Positions 46,378-55,303 of a stretch of DNA of 64,000 nt are shown one piece after another. The stretch's first letter is position 1; each line of letters opens with the position of its first letter. Under the pieces are notes generated by a model, which did no database searches, was not told the DNA's origin, and was given only the letters and a program-made list of their open reading frames with translations. Origin of the DNA: CAVQJU01 sp963755195. Lineage in GTDB: Bacteria > Acidobacteriota > Vicinamibacteria > Vicinamibacterales > CAVVIG01. A program made the translations under genes and the position numbers. The stretch lies in NCBI GenBank assembly GCA_963755195.1, contig CAVWIZ010000008.1:248001-312000 (forward strand). The letters are read 5' to 3'.

Positions 46378-46503
46378 GTCTCGCCCCTCTCTCTAGACTC
46401 CAGCCCCTGCCTGTTAGTCTTCCGCGGCTGCCTGTTGCCGGCCAAAAGGCGGACCAGGAATGAGCCAATCGGCCCTTTCGTGTCCGCGCTCACGGGGACT
46501 ACA

Positions 46504-47031
46504 ATGCCCCCCATGGCACTCGCGACTCTCCTCGAAGAAACTCTCGAAGCCTGGCGCTACACGCGCGCCGGCGTCATCACGGAGATCGAGAATCTGTCGG
46601 AGGCGGATCTGCGATTCAAACCACACGCGGAAAGCCGCGCGCCGGCCGAAATCGCCTTCCACATCGTGGAATCCGGACTGATGATGGCCGGCGAGCTGTC
46701 GCGGGCCGACGGCAACTTCCAGCGCAAGTCGTTCCCGCAGTTCATGAAGGAATACGCCCGCGGTGTCAGTCCCACGACAAACAAGAAAGCCCTCATCCAG
46801 ATGCTGACGCGCACGCACGCCGACGGCGAACGCAAGATCCGCAAGGCCGGCGAGCTGCACATGCTCCAGTTGATTACGCGGTTCGACGGCGAGCAGGGCA
46901 CGCGCCTCGCCTGGATGAACCACGGGATCGCGCACGAGGAATACCACAGGGGTCAGCTCGCGTTGAACGCACGCCTGATGGGACGCGTACCCGCCTTAAC
47001 CCAACTTATCTACGGAAAGTCCAAGACATAG
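46504..47031 (+). CDS. DinB-family metal-binding helical-bundle protein
   Basis: 175 residues from ATG 46504 (MPPMALATLLEETLEAWRYT); the third-residue-pair ATG at 46513 is an alternative. Four-helix bundle layout with the three-His site: EIAFHIVESGLMM near the middle and AWMNHGIAHEEYHRGQLALN at the end. DinB/YfiT-like proteins bind a divalent metal and some are thiol-dependent transferases; the substrate is unknown. The frame continues upstream to 46336 without similarity. A hairpin with a T-rich tail follows the stop. Confidence 0.85.
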   Translation: MPPMALATLLEETLEAWRYTRAGVITEIENLSEADLRFKPHAESRAPAEIAFHIVESGLMMAGELSRADGNFQRKSFPQFMKEYARGVSPTTNKKALIQMLTRTHADGERKIRKAGELHMLQLITRFDGEQGTRLAWMNHGIAHEEYHRGQLALNARLMGRVPALTQLIYGKSKT

Positions 47032-47041
47032 TCACGTACGT

Positions 47042-47146
47042 ACAACACAGAGATCGCGGAGAACGCAGAGATCATATTTGTTCTGATGTCTCAGCGGACT
47101 CTGCGTGCTCTGCGTTGTACGTCGTGATCTTTCCGTTTTTCGTTTT
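47042..47146. terminator. CACAGAG-type inverted repeat with T-rich tail after DinB gene
   Basis: Arms 47042-47061 (ACAACACAGAGATCGCGGAG) and 47099-47118 pair at 16 of 20 positions, and TTCCGTTTTTCGTTTT follows at about 47131. This looks like an intrinsic terminator; the arms belong to the CACAGAG repeat family seen at 9955. Confidence 0.65.
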
Positions 47147-47159
47147 ACGTCCTACGTTT

Positions 47160-47276
47160 CTACGTGGGTTTCGGCGCAACGGGCGCCTGACCCGAGAGCG
47201 AAACCACGTGGAGCGCCGTAACCGCCAGCACGGCCGCGGCGAGCGCACCTAGCGAAGCAAGAGATCGCCTGGCCAT
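47160..47276 (-). CDS. Possible 38-residue secreted or membrane peptide
   Basis: ATG at 47276 behind GGGGGG; the product is MARRSLASLGALAAAVLAVT-ALHVVSLSGQAPVAPKPT, then TAG. It has a basic N-terminus, hydrophobic core and an A-X-A/S-G-Q type cleavage region, so it looks like a signal peptide with a very short mature part. It may be a real small peptide, a remnant of an exported gene, or the intended N-terminal leader of a lost gene. It lies just beyond the octamer repeats of the cytochrome gene. Confidence 0.4.
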   Translation of the reverse strand: MARRSLASLGALAAAVLAVTALHVVSLSGQAPVAPKPT

Positions 47277-47297
47277 CGCGCCCCCCTCAACCAAGTT

Positions 47298-47366
47298 CAA
47301 TTACTCAATTACTCAATTACTCAATTACCCGATTACCCGATTACCCGATTACCCGATTACCCGATT
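47298..47366. repeat. Eight perfect octamers overlapping the cytochrome gene's 3' end
   Basis: CAATTACT x3, CAATTACC x1, CGATTACC x4 at exactly 8-base spacing (47298-47361), then CGATTT. In minus sense these are AATCGGGT and AATTGAGT units. They encode the last residues (SGNRVIG) and supply the TAA stop (47341-47343) of the cytochrome gene. Confidence 0.95.
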
Positions 47367-48195
47367 TCAACCTGTCCAACTCCCGCGCGGCGGCCGCGTT
47401 CGACGGATCGAGCTCGATCGCCTTCTGCAGATCTTTGACAGCGGCCGCCTGATCGTTCTTTCGCATATGCACCCGCGCGAGGACGACGTAGCTCTGGGCC
47501 GACTTGGGATAGAACTCGATATTCAGTTGCAACCAGGCCAGGGCATCGTCGGGCTTCCGGTTCGCCAGCGACTGCCGCCCGAGCTCCAGCAGGACCGGTT
47601 CTCGAAAGTCGTAGGCCTCGGTCCCGAAATACTGCTGGCGAAGCTCACGGTAGAGGGCGACGGCCGCGCCCTCACCCTTTCCGAGCATGGTTTGCGACAA
47701 CAAGTCCGAGAGCTGTTGTGGATTGGTCACACCGCGATGACACGTGGCGCACTGGACGCGGACGATGTCGGCGGCCGGCTTGCGGAGAGTCGACGTCAGC
47801 TTCGTGTTGATGTCGCCGACGAGCGTCAACATTACGCGCGCAGTTTGTTTTTGACGTTTGTCGTCAGCGGCGTAGTCCATCGGCGGACCGCCCAGCCCGC
47901 GCCCTCTGCCGCGTCCGGCCGCCGGCGGAGCGGCGGCGGCCTGCGCCGCCGATTCCTCAGCCGACAGCAAGCGAGGCGTCACCTGCACGTGGCAATACGT
48001 GCACTGGACGCCGAGGGCGCGCGTGAACTGCTGCATCAGCGCCCCGACATCCTGGGGAGACATGTCTTTCGGAAGGACCTGGAGATTCCGTGGAGCAGCT
48101 CCCCGCCCGGCGCCGGCTTGCGGTGTCTCGTCCTGCGCCGCCACAACGACTGCTGCAGACAACGCGAGCACCAGCCCGGCGACGAGGGCTCTCAT
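47341..48195 (-). CDS. Exported c-type cytochrome with TPR domain
   Basis: 284 residues; signal peptide (MRALVAGLVLALSAAVVVAA). The cytochrome part has NLQVLPKDMSPQDVGALMQQ, heme site C-T-Y-C-H (QCTYCHVQVTP), an Ala/Gly/Arg-rich insertion, and a second heme site C-A-T-C-H (VQCATCHRGVTNP), like small photosynthetic-reaction-centre-type c552 proteins. TPR repeats follow (EAYDFREPVLLELGRQSLAN, PDDALAWLQLNIEFYPKSAQ, NDQAAAVKDLQKAIELDPSN). The C-terminus SGNRVIG comes from an octamer array. It is the last gene of a four-gene minus operon and overlaps the ankyrin gene by four bases. Confidence 0.9.
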   Translation of the reverse strand: MRALVAGLVLALSAAVVVAAQDETPQAGAGRGAAPRNLQVLPKDMSPQDVGALMQQFTRALGVQCTYCHVQVTPRLLSAEESAAQAAAAPPAAGRGRGRGLGGPPMDYAADDKRQKQTARVMLTLVGDINTKLTSTLRKPAADIVRVQCATCHRGVTNPQQLSDLLSQTMLGKGEGAAVALYRELRQQYFGTEAYDFREPVLLELGRQSLANRKPDDALAWLQLNIEFYPKSAQSYVVLARVHMRKNDQAAAVKDLQKAIELDPSNAAAARELDRLKSGNRVIG

Positions 48196-49716
48196 TGAGG
48201 CCGCGCGGTCGGGCTGCTGCTCGACGACTCGCCGATCAACTGGCGCAACAGCGCTGCGGTGCCCTGTCGCACGGGCGCGGGCCCGCCGGCGCGGCCCCGT
48301 GCGCCAATCCCGAGCGCGAGGTCGGTCGGCGTGTGCCCCTGCTTGTCTCTTGCATCGAGCTTCGCGCCGTGCGCGGCCAGGTAACGGACGATGTCATCGG
48401 ACGCCTGGGCCGCGAAGTGCATCGCGGTCTGCCCGTTGTCGTTGAACACGTTGACGTCCACGCCGCGCTCGACGAGTACTTTGACGGCCTCGAGCATGTC
48501 GCGGTCTGTGCCGACGTCCTTCGTGAAGACGCCCTGACCGCGGCCAAGGCCGGCCGCGAACATCAGGGCCGTCGTGTGGTTGCGTTGGGCGAGCGCCGGG
48601 TCCGCGCCGTGGTCGAGGAGCAGCCGGATGGCGGCAAAGTCGCCATGCTTGGCGGCGCGCATCAGGGGCGTCGTGCGGTCGCCGAGCAGCGGCTCGCCTG
48701 GCGTGTGCGCGCGCTGAAGGGCGTTCGACCGCAGTTGCGCGTTGGGATTGGCCCCGTGGGCCAGCAGGATCTTCATCAGCTCCAGCGCCGACACCCGGCT
48801 CGTGGACTTGCGTGCGGGCCTGCCGTACACCTCGCCCAACGTGTTCATGTCCACCGCGGCATACAGCGCGGCCATGCCGGCGGTGTCCGCGATATTCGGA
48901 TCCGCGCCTTTTTCCACGAGCATCGCGGCCACGTCGTAGTGACCGTTGATGATGGCGACCACCATCGCGACGGTGCCGTCGGGATCGACCAGGTTGAGGG
49001 TCGCACCGGCCTCGACCAGCGTTCGCGCCGCGTCAAGCGAGCCTTGACGGGCCGCGTACATCAGCGGCGTCCAGCGCCCGTGCGGCAGGATCGTGAGGAC
49101 GCCTTCGAGGCCGAACCGATCCTTGGCCCACGCGATGTCGCTCGATCGGGCGTTGACGTCGGCGCCGCGGTCGATCAGGAGCTTCGCGGCGGCGGCGTGA
49201 TTCCCCGCGGCCGCCCACATCAGCGCGTTTTCACCGAGCGTCCGCTCGCGCGCGTGCACGTCGGCGCCGCGGCCGAGAATCAGGGCGACGGCCTCGGGGT
49301 TGCCGGTCCGCGCCGCGGCCATCAGGATGGTCTCGCCGTCGCGGAGGGTGGCTTTCGCGTCGGCGCCCGCGTCGAGCGAGCAGCCTGACGATCTCGGCAT
49401 TGGCGTTCGCGGCCGCGAGCGACAGCGGCGTCACGCCGTAGCGATTGGCGGCGTTCGCATTCGCGCCCGCGCCGAGGAGCCGCCGGGCGATGTCCGCCTC
49501 GTCCGCCCGCACCGCCCAATGCAGCGCCGTCGTCCCATCGGCCTCGGGGAGGTTCACGATCGCGGCGGCCGTCGGCAGAGACAGCAGCGCGCGCACCGCC
49601 TCGCGATTGCCGGCCTTGACGGCGTCAATCAGCCGCAGCTCGCTGCCGCCGATGCCGAGCGTCGCCACCGACAGGAGCACGAGAACGCGCGATGCAGATC
49701 TAAGTGAAAAGTTCAA
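48192..49716 (-). CDS. Exported ankyrin-repeat protein, frameshifted
   Basis: A TTG at 49716 (MNFSLRSASRVLVLLSVATL) gives a signal peptide; it lies inside a short repeat array. Ankyrin repeats run through the whole protein: TTALHWAVRADEADIARRLL, GVTPLSLAAANANAEIVRLL, then, after a frame break near 49375, ETILMAAARTGNPEAVALIL, GENALMWAAAGNHAAAAKLL, TPLMYAARQGSLDAARTLVE, TTPLMRAAKHGDFAAIRLLL and GQTAMHFAAQASDDIVRYLA. Rebuilt length is about 507. Ankyrin proteins mediate binding; with cytochrome and DUF1552/DUF1592 partners it may scaffold a periplasmic redox complex (inference). Confidence 0.88.
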
Positions 49717-49746
49717 AGGTCAAAGTTCAAAGTAAGTGCAAAGTAG
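49705..49746. repeat. CAAAGTT-type repeats between two operon genes
   Basis: Units of (T)CAAAG(T/G) in plus sense, ACTTTG(A/C) in minus sense, between the DUF1552 stop (49750) and the ankyrin TTG start (49716), which lies inside the array. Confidence 0.75.
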
Positions 49747-49749
49747 GTT

Positions 49750-51080
49750 CTAGGTTGTGAACAACTCAATGGCCTTGTTGCCGTCGCCGAACTGGCCCAT
49801 GGAGTGGCCGAACTTGTTCGCCACCGACAGCCACAGGTCGCCGATCGGCGTGCGCGTCGGGAGCTCGATGTGGCGATAGCCCTTGCCGAGGCCGCCGCCG
49901 AGGCCGATCACCGGCAACGGATCGGTCAGGTGGCCATTCGGGTTCCCCATCCCGCTGCCGTGGACGATCACGGAATGATCGAGCAGCGATCCGTCGCCGT
50001 CCGGGGTCGAACGGAGCTTCTCGAGGAACCTGGCGAAGAGCTGCATGTGATACGTGTTGATTCTGACGTTCTTCGCAATCTTGTCCGGATCGTTGCCGTG
50101 GTGCGACACCGTATGATGCTGTTCGGTGACGCCGAGGTTGGCGTACGTCCGCTGACTGAGTTCGCGCGACAGCATGAAGCTGAACACGCGTGTGACGTCG
50201 GCCTCCCATGCGGCGGCGATGAGGTCGTACATCAGCCCCACATGCTCTTCGAACGAATCAGGGACGCCGACGGGCGCGCCGATGGTGGTCACGTGCGAGG
50301 CGTTGTGCGCCTCGGCGCGCTCGATGCGCCGCTCGATCTCGCGCAGGTTGTCGAGATACTGGCCGAGGCGGTCGCGGTCGCGCGCGCCCAGCCCGCGCTT
50401 CAAGTCGCTGGCTTCCTCGGAAATCGAATCGAGAATGCTCCGCTGATCTTGGCCCGCGCCGCGCGATGCGCGGCGGTGCCGGCCTGGCCGAACAGCCGCT
50501 CGAACACCGCGCGCGGGTTGATCTCCATCGGCAGCGGGGTGGTCGGCGAGCTCCACGAAATCGTATTCATGTACGCGCAGCTGAACCCCGGCGAGCAGGC
50601 GCCCACATAGCCTGTGAAGTCTTCCGTGGCAACCTCGAGCGACGGGAGCGGGGTGTCCTGGCCAATCTGCTTCGCGACGATCTGATCGATGGTGGTGTTC
50701 GCGAGGACGTCCTCGGCCTCCGTCCGCTTCGGCCAGACGCCCGTCAGGTACCCGCCCACGCTGACCGCGTGGTCGCCGACCTGGCTGCCCGGATGCGACC
50801 GCGTGAGGTTCTTCACCACCACGAGCGAGTTCTTGAAGGGCTCGAGCGGCTTCAGAATCGGCGTGAACTCGAAGCCGGTCCCGAATGAGGTCGGGAAGAA
50901 CTCGTCCACGATCGCGCCGTTCGGAATGTACACCGCCCCAAACCGGAGCCGCCCACCGGTCGCCGCGTCGGCCGACCTCGTCAGCGCGGGCACCATCGCA
51001 TCAAGAAACGGCAGCGCGACAGCAGCGCCCAGACCCCGCAGGAACGTGCGGCGCGGCAGCGACACTTTCGCAATAAACAT
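49750..51080 (-). CDS. DUF1552-domain protein, Tat-exported, frameshifted
   Basis: Starts MFIAKVSLPRRTFLRGLGAA with the Tat motif (PRRTFLRGLG). Family blocks: AVYIPNGAIVDEFFPTS, ILKPLEPFKNSLVVVKNLT, TTIDQIVAKQIG, and SCAYMNTISWSSPTTPLPME. A frame break near 50445 shifts the C-terminal half: RSILDSISEEASDLKRGLGA, RDRLGQYLDNLREIERRIER, MLSRELSQRTYANLGVTEQH-HTVSHHGNDP, and ends GHSMGQFGDGNKAIELFTT. Rebuilt length is about 443. DUF1552 proteins nearly always pair with DUF1592 cytochromes, as here; the enzymatic role is not known. Confidence 0.9.
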
Positions 51081-51098
51081 GATGGTTGTCTCTGAGGT

Positions 51099-53597
51099 CT
51101 AGTTTACAGCCGTCGGTTGCGTCATCCGCATCTGAAACGGCACGCTGTTCACAAGGCCGAGGACGAGCGACGAGAAGCGATTGTCGTGTTTCGCGGCGCT
51201 GCGCATGATGGCGCGCACGGCCGGCATGTCGTGTTCGTCGATGCCGCGGCCGAGCGCGTAGATCAGCAGCTTTTCGGTCATGGTCCGGACGAACACGTCC
51301 GGGTGCCGGAGCATCGCCTCGCGCAGCGTGACCACGCCGTCCACCCTGGTGCCGTCGCCGAGTTCGCCGGACGCGTCAATCAAGCCGCCCGCGTCCTCAG
51401 CGCGCCACGCCCCGACCGTGTCGAAGTTCTCGAGCGCGAAGCCGATCGGGTCCATCACCTTGTGGCACGACGCGCACACGGGATTGGCCCGATGCTCCGC
51501 CATCTGCTCGCGGATGGTGCGCGGCTTTTCGCCTTCGACGTTCTCTTTCAGCTGCGGAATGTCGGGCGGCGGAGGCGGCACCGGCGCGCCGAGGATATTG
51601 TCGAGAATCCACTTGCCGCGCAAGACCGGTGACGTCCGCTCCGCGTGCGACGTCACCGCCAGGATGCTCCCCTGCCCGAGGAGGCCCCGGCGCGCTTCGT
51701 CCTTGATCTGCACGCGACGGAAGCGGCTGCCGCGCACGTTCGGGATTCCGTAGTGCCGCGCCAGCCGTTCGTTGAGAAACGTGTAGTCGGCTCGCAGGAG
51801 GTCGAGGACGCTTCTGTCCTCGCGCATGATGCTTTCGAAGAGCATCTCGGTTTCGCGCGCGAACGCCTGGCGGAGGTTGTCGTCGAAATCCGGAAACAGA
51901 TCGGAGTTCGGCTGGACGTTGCGCACGTTGCGCAACTGAAGCCATTGCCCGGCGAAATTGTCGACGAGCGCCTGCGACCGTGGGTCGCCCAGCATCCGCC
52001 TCACCTGAGCCTCGAGCACGGCGGCGTCGTGCAGGGTTCCCTGCTCCGCCACCTTCAGCAATTCGTCGTCCGGGAGACTGCTCCAGAGAAAGAAGGACAA
52101 GCGCGAGGCCAGCTCGACGTCGGCGATCCGGTAGGGCGTGCCTGGAGCGACGTTGGCCGGATCCCGCTCCACGCGGAAGACGAACTTGGGCGCCGCCAGA
52201 ATCCGCTGGAGCGCCAGTTCGATTCCGCTCTCGAAGGTGCCGGCCCGGCGCCCTTCGCGGTAGATCTTCATCACGCGCCGCAGATCGACGGCGTCGACGG
52301 GCGCGCGGTACGCGCGCCGCACGAGCGTCGTCAAGATCCGCGTGGCGCACGCCGACTCCCCCGGGAGACTCTGCGGGCGCCCCTCGACGGGCTCGAGGCG
52401 GCTTGAGCTCGTCGAAGGCCGGCACGTGAAGATCCGGCGCCGGCTCGGCGTGTCGCCGGGACCTGTCGCGTTGAAGGGACCCGTGATCGTAAACGTCTGG
52501 ATGTGCGGCTGCCCTGCCCAGTCGAAGTTGTCGATCGAGCTTCGCAGAAACGGCTGCAGTCGCGACGGTTCAGCCACCGGTGGATCTGCGACGAACGCGA
52601 CCGACACGTCGTGCGGACCGGCCGTCACGGGCACGCGGACACGCAGCCGCGCGTCCACGGCGTCGCCGGTGTCGGTGGGCTTGTCGAAGAGCGATTCGAG
52701 ATCGTCGCGCCCGCCGATGGTGGCCAGATAGACGCGCGCGCCGTCGATCGCGACCTCCACCTGATGCGGGTACTCGAGGCCCCGCACGATGTTCAGATTG
52801 GTCCGGTACAGCTTCGCCTGGAACACGTAGTCGCCGTCGAGCGGGAACGTGTATCGCACGGCCGTGCCGCCCACCGTGCCGAGCGGAAGCCCGTCGATGT
52901 GCGTGTCCTGCGAAAGGTCCTGGCGAATGCGGAACGTGTCGCTGCCCGCGGTCATGCCGGGATTGCCGACCGCCAGCGCCGCAATCTTCTGCGCGGCCGC
53001 CAGGTAGTGCTCCTGCAAGGACGGCGACACGCCCAGCACATCGCTGATGTTGTCGAAACCGTACGCGGCGTCGTCGGGAGGCAGGAGCGACGTGACGTCC
53101 ACCTCGAGGTCGAGGAGGTCGCGAACGGCGTTGGCGTACTCGGTGCGGTTCAGACGGTGCAGGATTGGCCCGCCGGGATTCGGATGCGCCGCCGCCCCGG
53201 CATCGAGCTCGGTCTCGAGCGCCGCCTGCAAGCGGCGATACATGAGTTCGTCGGGCCGCTTCGCGCCTTGCGGCGGCATCGCGCGCGCCTGCAGCTTGCG
53301 CACGACCTTTTCCCACACGTCGGGAGCCGAGGCGGCCCGGGCCGCGTCGAGGTGTTCGAGCGACAGCCCCGAGGTTTTCAGGCGATCGTTGTGGCACGAC
53401 ACGCAGTAGGTCGCAATCGCGTCGCGAGCCGACACGGTGTCGGTGATTGCGGTGGCGGACGGAGCGCCGGCGATTTGGGGGCTCGCCGCGTGCATCACGC
53501 TCCAAGCGGCCGACACGCCCCAGATCGACGCAGCCGCCAGCCCCAGGATGTTCCCCAGGACGTTTCGACGGACGACCCTCACGAACGGCCCGGTCAC
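51099..53597 (-). CDS. DUF1592-type multi-domain c-type cytochrome
   Basis: 832 residues from a GTG (MTGPFVRVVRRNVLGNILGL; hydrophobic leader). Domain order: an N-terminal heme C-V-S-C-H (TYCVSCHNDRLK), DUF1587-like (ILHRLNRTEYANAVRDLLDL), a carbohydrate-binding-like sandwich (FQAKLYRTNLNIVRGLEYPH), DUF1595/1592 (ARRAYRAPVDAVDLRRV and SRLSFFLWSSLPDDELLKVA), DUF1588 (GQGSILAVTSHAERTSPVLR), a second heme C-A-S-C-H (VCASCHKVMDPIGFALENFD) and DUF1585. These proteins are common in Planctomycetes and Acidobacteria and are thought to be exported dehydrogenases. A REP palindrome is inserted in frame at 52381-52418. Confidence 0.93.
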   Translation of the reverse strand: MTGPFVRVVRRNVLGNILGLAAASIWGVSAAWSVMHAASPQIAGAPSATAITDTVSARDAIATYCVSCHNDRLKTSGLSLEHLDAARAASAPDVWEKVVRKLQARAMPPQGAKRPDELMYRRLQAALETELDAGAAAHPNPGGPILHRLNRTEYANAVRDLLDLEVDVTSLLPPDDAAYGFDNISDVLGVSPSLQEHYLAAAQKIAALAVGNPGMTAGSDTFRIRQDLSQDTHIDGLPLGTVGGTAVRYTFPLDGDYVFQAKLYRTNLNIVRGLEYPHQVEVAIDGARVYLATIGGRDDLESLFDKPTDTGDAVDARLRVRVPVTAGPHDVSVAFVADPPVAEPSRLQPFLRSSIDNFDWAGQPHIQTFTITGPFNATGPGDTPSRRRIFTCRPSTSSSRLEPVEGRPQSLPGESACATRILTTLVRRAYRAPVDAVDLRRVMKIYREGRRAGTFESGIELALQRILAAPKFVFRVERDPANVAPGTPYRIADVELASRLSFFLWSSLPDDELLKVAEQGTLHDAAVLEAQVRRMLGDPRSQALVDNFAGQWLQLRNVRNVQPNSDLFPDFDDNLRQAFARETEMLFESIMREDRSVLDLLRADYTFLNERLARHYGIPNVRGSRFRRVQIKDEARRGLLGQGSILAVTSHAERTSPVLRGKWILDNILGAPVPPPPPDIPQLKENVEGEKPRTIREQMAEHRANPVCASCHKVMDPIGFALENFDTVGAWRAEDAGGLIDASGELGDGTRVDGVVTLREAMLRHPDVFVRTMTEKLLIYALGRGIDEHDMPAVRAIMRSAAKHDNRFSSLVLGLVNSVPFQMRMTQPTAVN
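52381..52418. repeat. REP-like palindrome inside the DUF1592 coding sequence
   Basis: Arms CCCTCGACGGGCTCGAG and CTTGAGCTCGTCGAAGG (14 of 17 paired, 4-base loop). It keeps the frame and encodes STSSSRLEPVEGRPQ in a region where related proteins go from the sandwich domain to the conserved C-A-X-R-I-L. Confidence 0.75.
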
Positions 53598-53657
53598 GAT
53601 TAGATTTTACGGCAGTTTGGCTCGGGGGCGGCCCTGAGCGGGCAGGCAAGATCGCGT

Positions 53658-53688
53658 AGGGCTGAGGGCCCTTAGCCCTTAGCCCTGA
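53658..53688. repeat. AGGGCTN / AGCCCTT repeats downstream of PEBP gene
   Basis: AGGGCTG-AGGGCCC followed by TTAGCCCTTAGCCCTGA; self-complementary, immediately after the PEBP stop on the minus strand. Possible terminator; same family as 32445 and 63546. Confidence 0.65.
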
Positions 53689-53697
53689 CAGAGTCCT

Positions 53698-54258
53698 CTA
53701 CCGGCCCCCGCCCTTTGACGGCCCGTACATGCCGATCATCTCCGCCTGCTGGATGATGTGGCCGGCCATCGCCGCCTGCAGGGCCGCCTTGTTCTTGATG
53801 TCGATGCCGGCGAGCTTCCTGTCGAGCGCGAACAGCTTGAAAAAATAGCGATGCTCCTTGTCCGGCGGGCATGCAGGAAAGAACCCCGGCTGCCCCGCCG
53901 CGTTGATGCCGCGTGTTTCGCCGCCCTCGGCAAAACCCTTGCTGTCGGCGGCGATGTCCCAGATCATCCAATGGTCGAACACGCCACTCGGAATCTGCGC
54001 CTTGAATTGCGCCGGGATATCGGGGTCTTCAACGATGAGCGCCAGGCTCTGGGTGTTGGGCGGAACATTGCTGAACGTCAACGGTGGGTTGACGCCCTCA
54101 CCGTCGCACGAATACTTGGCGGGCATCTGGCCCTTGTCGGCGAACGCCGGGCTGCTGATCTTCAGGTCCGCGGCCACGAGCCCGACACCCGAGACGGCGG
54201 CCACGGCCGCGAAGATGACGAAAACGGACGTGCGCGGATACGCGTGCCTGCTGTTCAT
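53698..54258 (-). CDS. YbhB/YbcL-type PEBP (Raf kinase inhibitor-like) protein
   Basis: 186 residues from ATG 54258 (MNSRHAYPRTSVFVIFAAVA), chosen for GGAG six bases upstream; an in-frame ATG at 54270 is possible. The signal peptide ends near VSGVGLVAADL. PEBP motifs: LKISSPAFADKGQMPAKYSC-DGEGVNPPL, SLALIVEDPDIPAQ, the ligand-pocket FDHWMIWDI, and YFFKLFALDRKLAGID. PEBP proteins bind phospholipid headgroups or anions; the exported bacterial form has no known enzymatic role. Confidence 0.92.
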   Translation of the reverse strand: MNSRHAYPRTSVFVIFAAVAAVSGVGLVAADLKISSPAFADKGQMPAKYSCDGEGVNPPLTFSNVPPNTQSLALIVEDPDIPAQFKAQIPSGVFDHWMIWDIAADSKGFAEGGETRGINAAGQPGFFPACPPDKEHRYFFKLFALDRKLAGIDIKNKAALQAAMAGHIIQQAEMIGMYGPSKGGGR

Positions 54259-54297
54259 GGTCCACTCCATTCGGGCTTATGCTATACGACCCCGGGC

Positions 54298-55291
54298 ATG
54301 ACGATTCGTGAACGCGTTCTCCGGCAGCCACAAAGCCTGTGGATCCGCAAGGCTGTGTTCCAGATTCACCTCTGGACCGGCATCGGCGTCGGACTCTACA
54401 TCGTCGTCGCGTGTCTCACCGGAAGCGCGATCGTGTTCCGCCGCGAGTTGATGCGGGCGTTCGCGAACCGGCCGCAAGTCAGCGCGCACGACGCGTCCAG
54501 CTCTCGCCTCAGCGAGGACGAACTCCGCGCGGCCGCCGAGCGCGCGTACCCGGACTACCGGGTCACGAAGGTGTGGCGCGGGCGAAACGGCAACCTGCCG
54601 GTCGATATCTGGATGGAGCGCGGCAAGGCTGACAAGAAGCGCCTGTTCGATCCGTACACGGGGGCCGATCTCGGCGAAACCATTCCGCCGGCCGTCCGTA
54701 CCATCGACTGGCTCGTCAGCCTGCACGACGACCTCCTCAGCGGCTTCACCGGGCGGACCGTGAACGGAGTCGGCGCGCTGTTTCTCACCCTCCTGTGCAT
54801 GACCGGGGCGATCATCTGGTGGCCCGGCACCAGGACCTGGCGGCGGAGCCTCGGTGTTCAATGGAACGGCGGCTGGAAGCGCCTGAATTGGGATCTGCAC
54901 AGCGCCGATCGGATTCTGGACCTTTGCACTCACCTTCATGTGGGCCGTGAGCGGCATCTACCTCGTATTCCCGCACCCGTTTGGAGTGCTGGTCGATTAT
55001 CTCGAGCCGATCGACCCGGGAACGCTGACCCTGCGCCGCGGCGACGTCGCGCTGGAGTGGCTCGCGAAGCTGCACTTCGGCCGGTTCGCGGGCGTGAAGA
55101 CGAAGGCGTTGTGGGCGTTCATGGGCCTCATCCCTCCAGTACTCTTCGTCACCGGCGCGCTGATGTGGTGGAACCGCGTGCTGCGCCCGGTGGCGCTGAG
55201 GCGGACGTCGCCGGTTCTCGTGGCGCCTTCGGCGGCGGAGATCTCCGTCCGGAAGGAACCGGACCTGAGCGGAAGGTGCGCTCCACAGTGA
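54298..55291 (+). CDS. PepSY-associated transmembrane protein, frameshifted
   Basis: Starts MTIRERVLRQPQSLWIRKAV-FQIHLWTGIGVGLYIVVACL. The periplasmic PepSY-like region (LSEDELRAAAERAYPDYRVT, RLFDPYTGADLGETIP) is followed by TM2 (GVGALFLTLLCMTGAIIWWP). A one-base insertion near 54907 breaks the frame after WDLHSA; the next frame reads IGFWTFALTFMWAVSGIYLV, then AGVKTKALWAFMGLIPPVLF and VTGALMWWNRVLRP. About 330 residues with four membrane helices. Related proteins (PiuB/FhuF-like) serve in siderophore iron reduction in the inner membrane; the substrate here is unknown. Confidence 0.82.
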
Positions 55292-55303
55292 AGGGACAAC
55301 TTG

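Noticed and set aside
47298..47366. CRISPR array
   Set aside because: Units are 8 bases with no spacers and no cas genes in the window.
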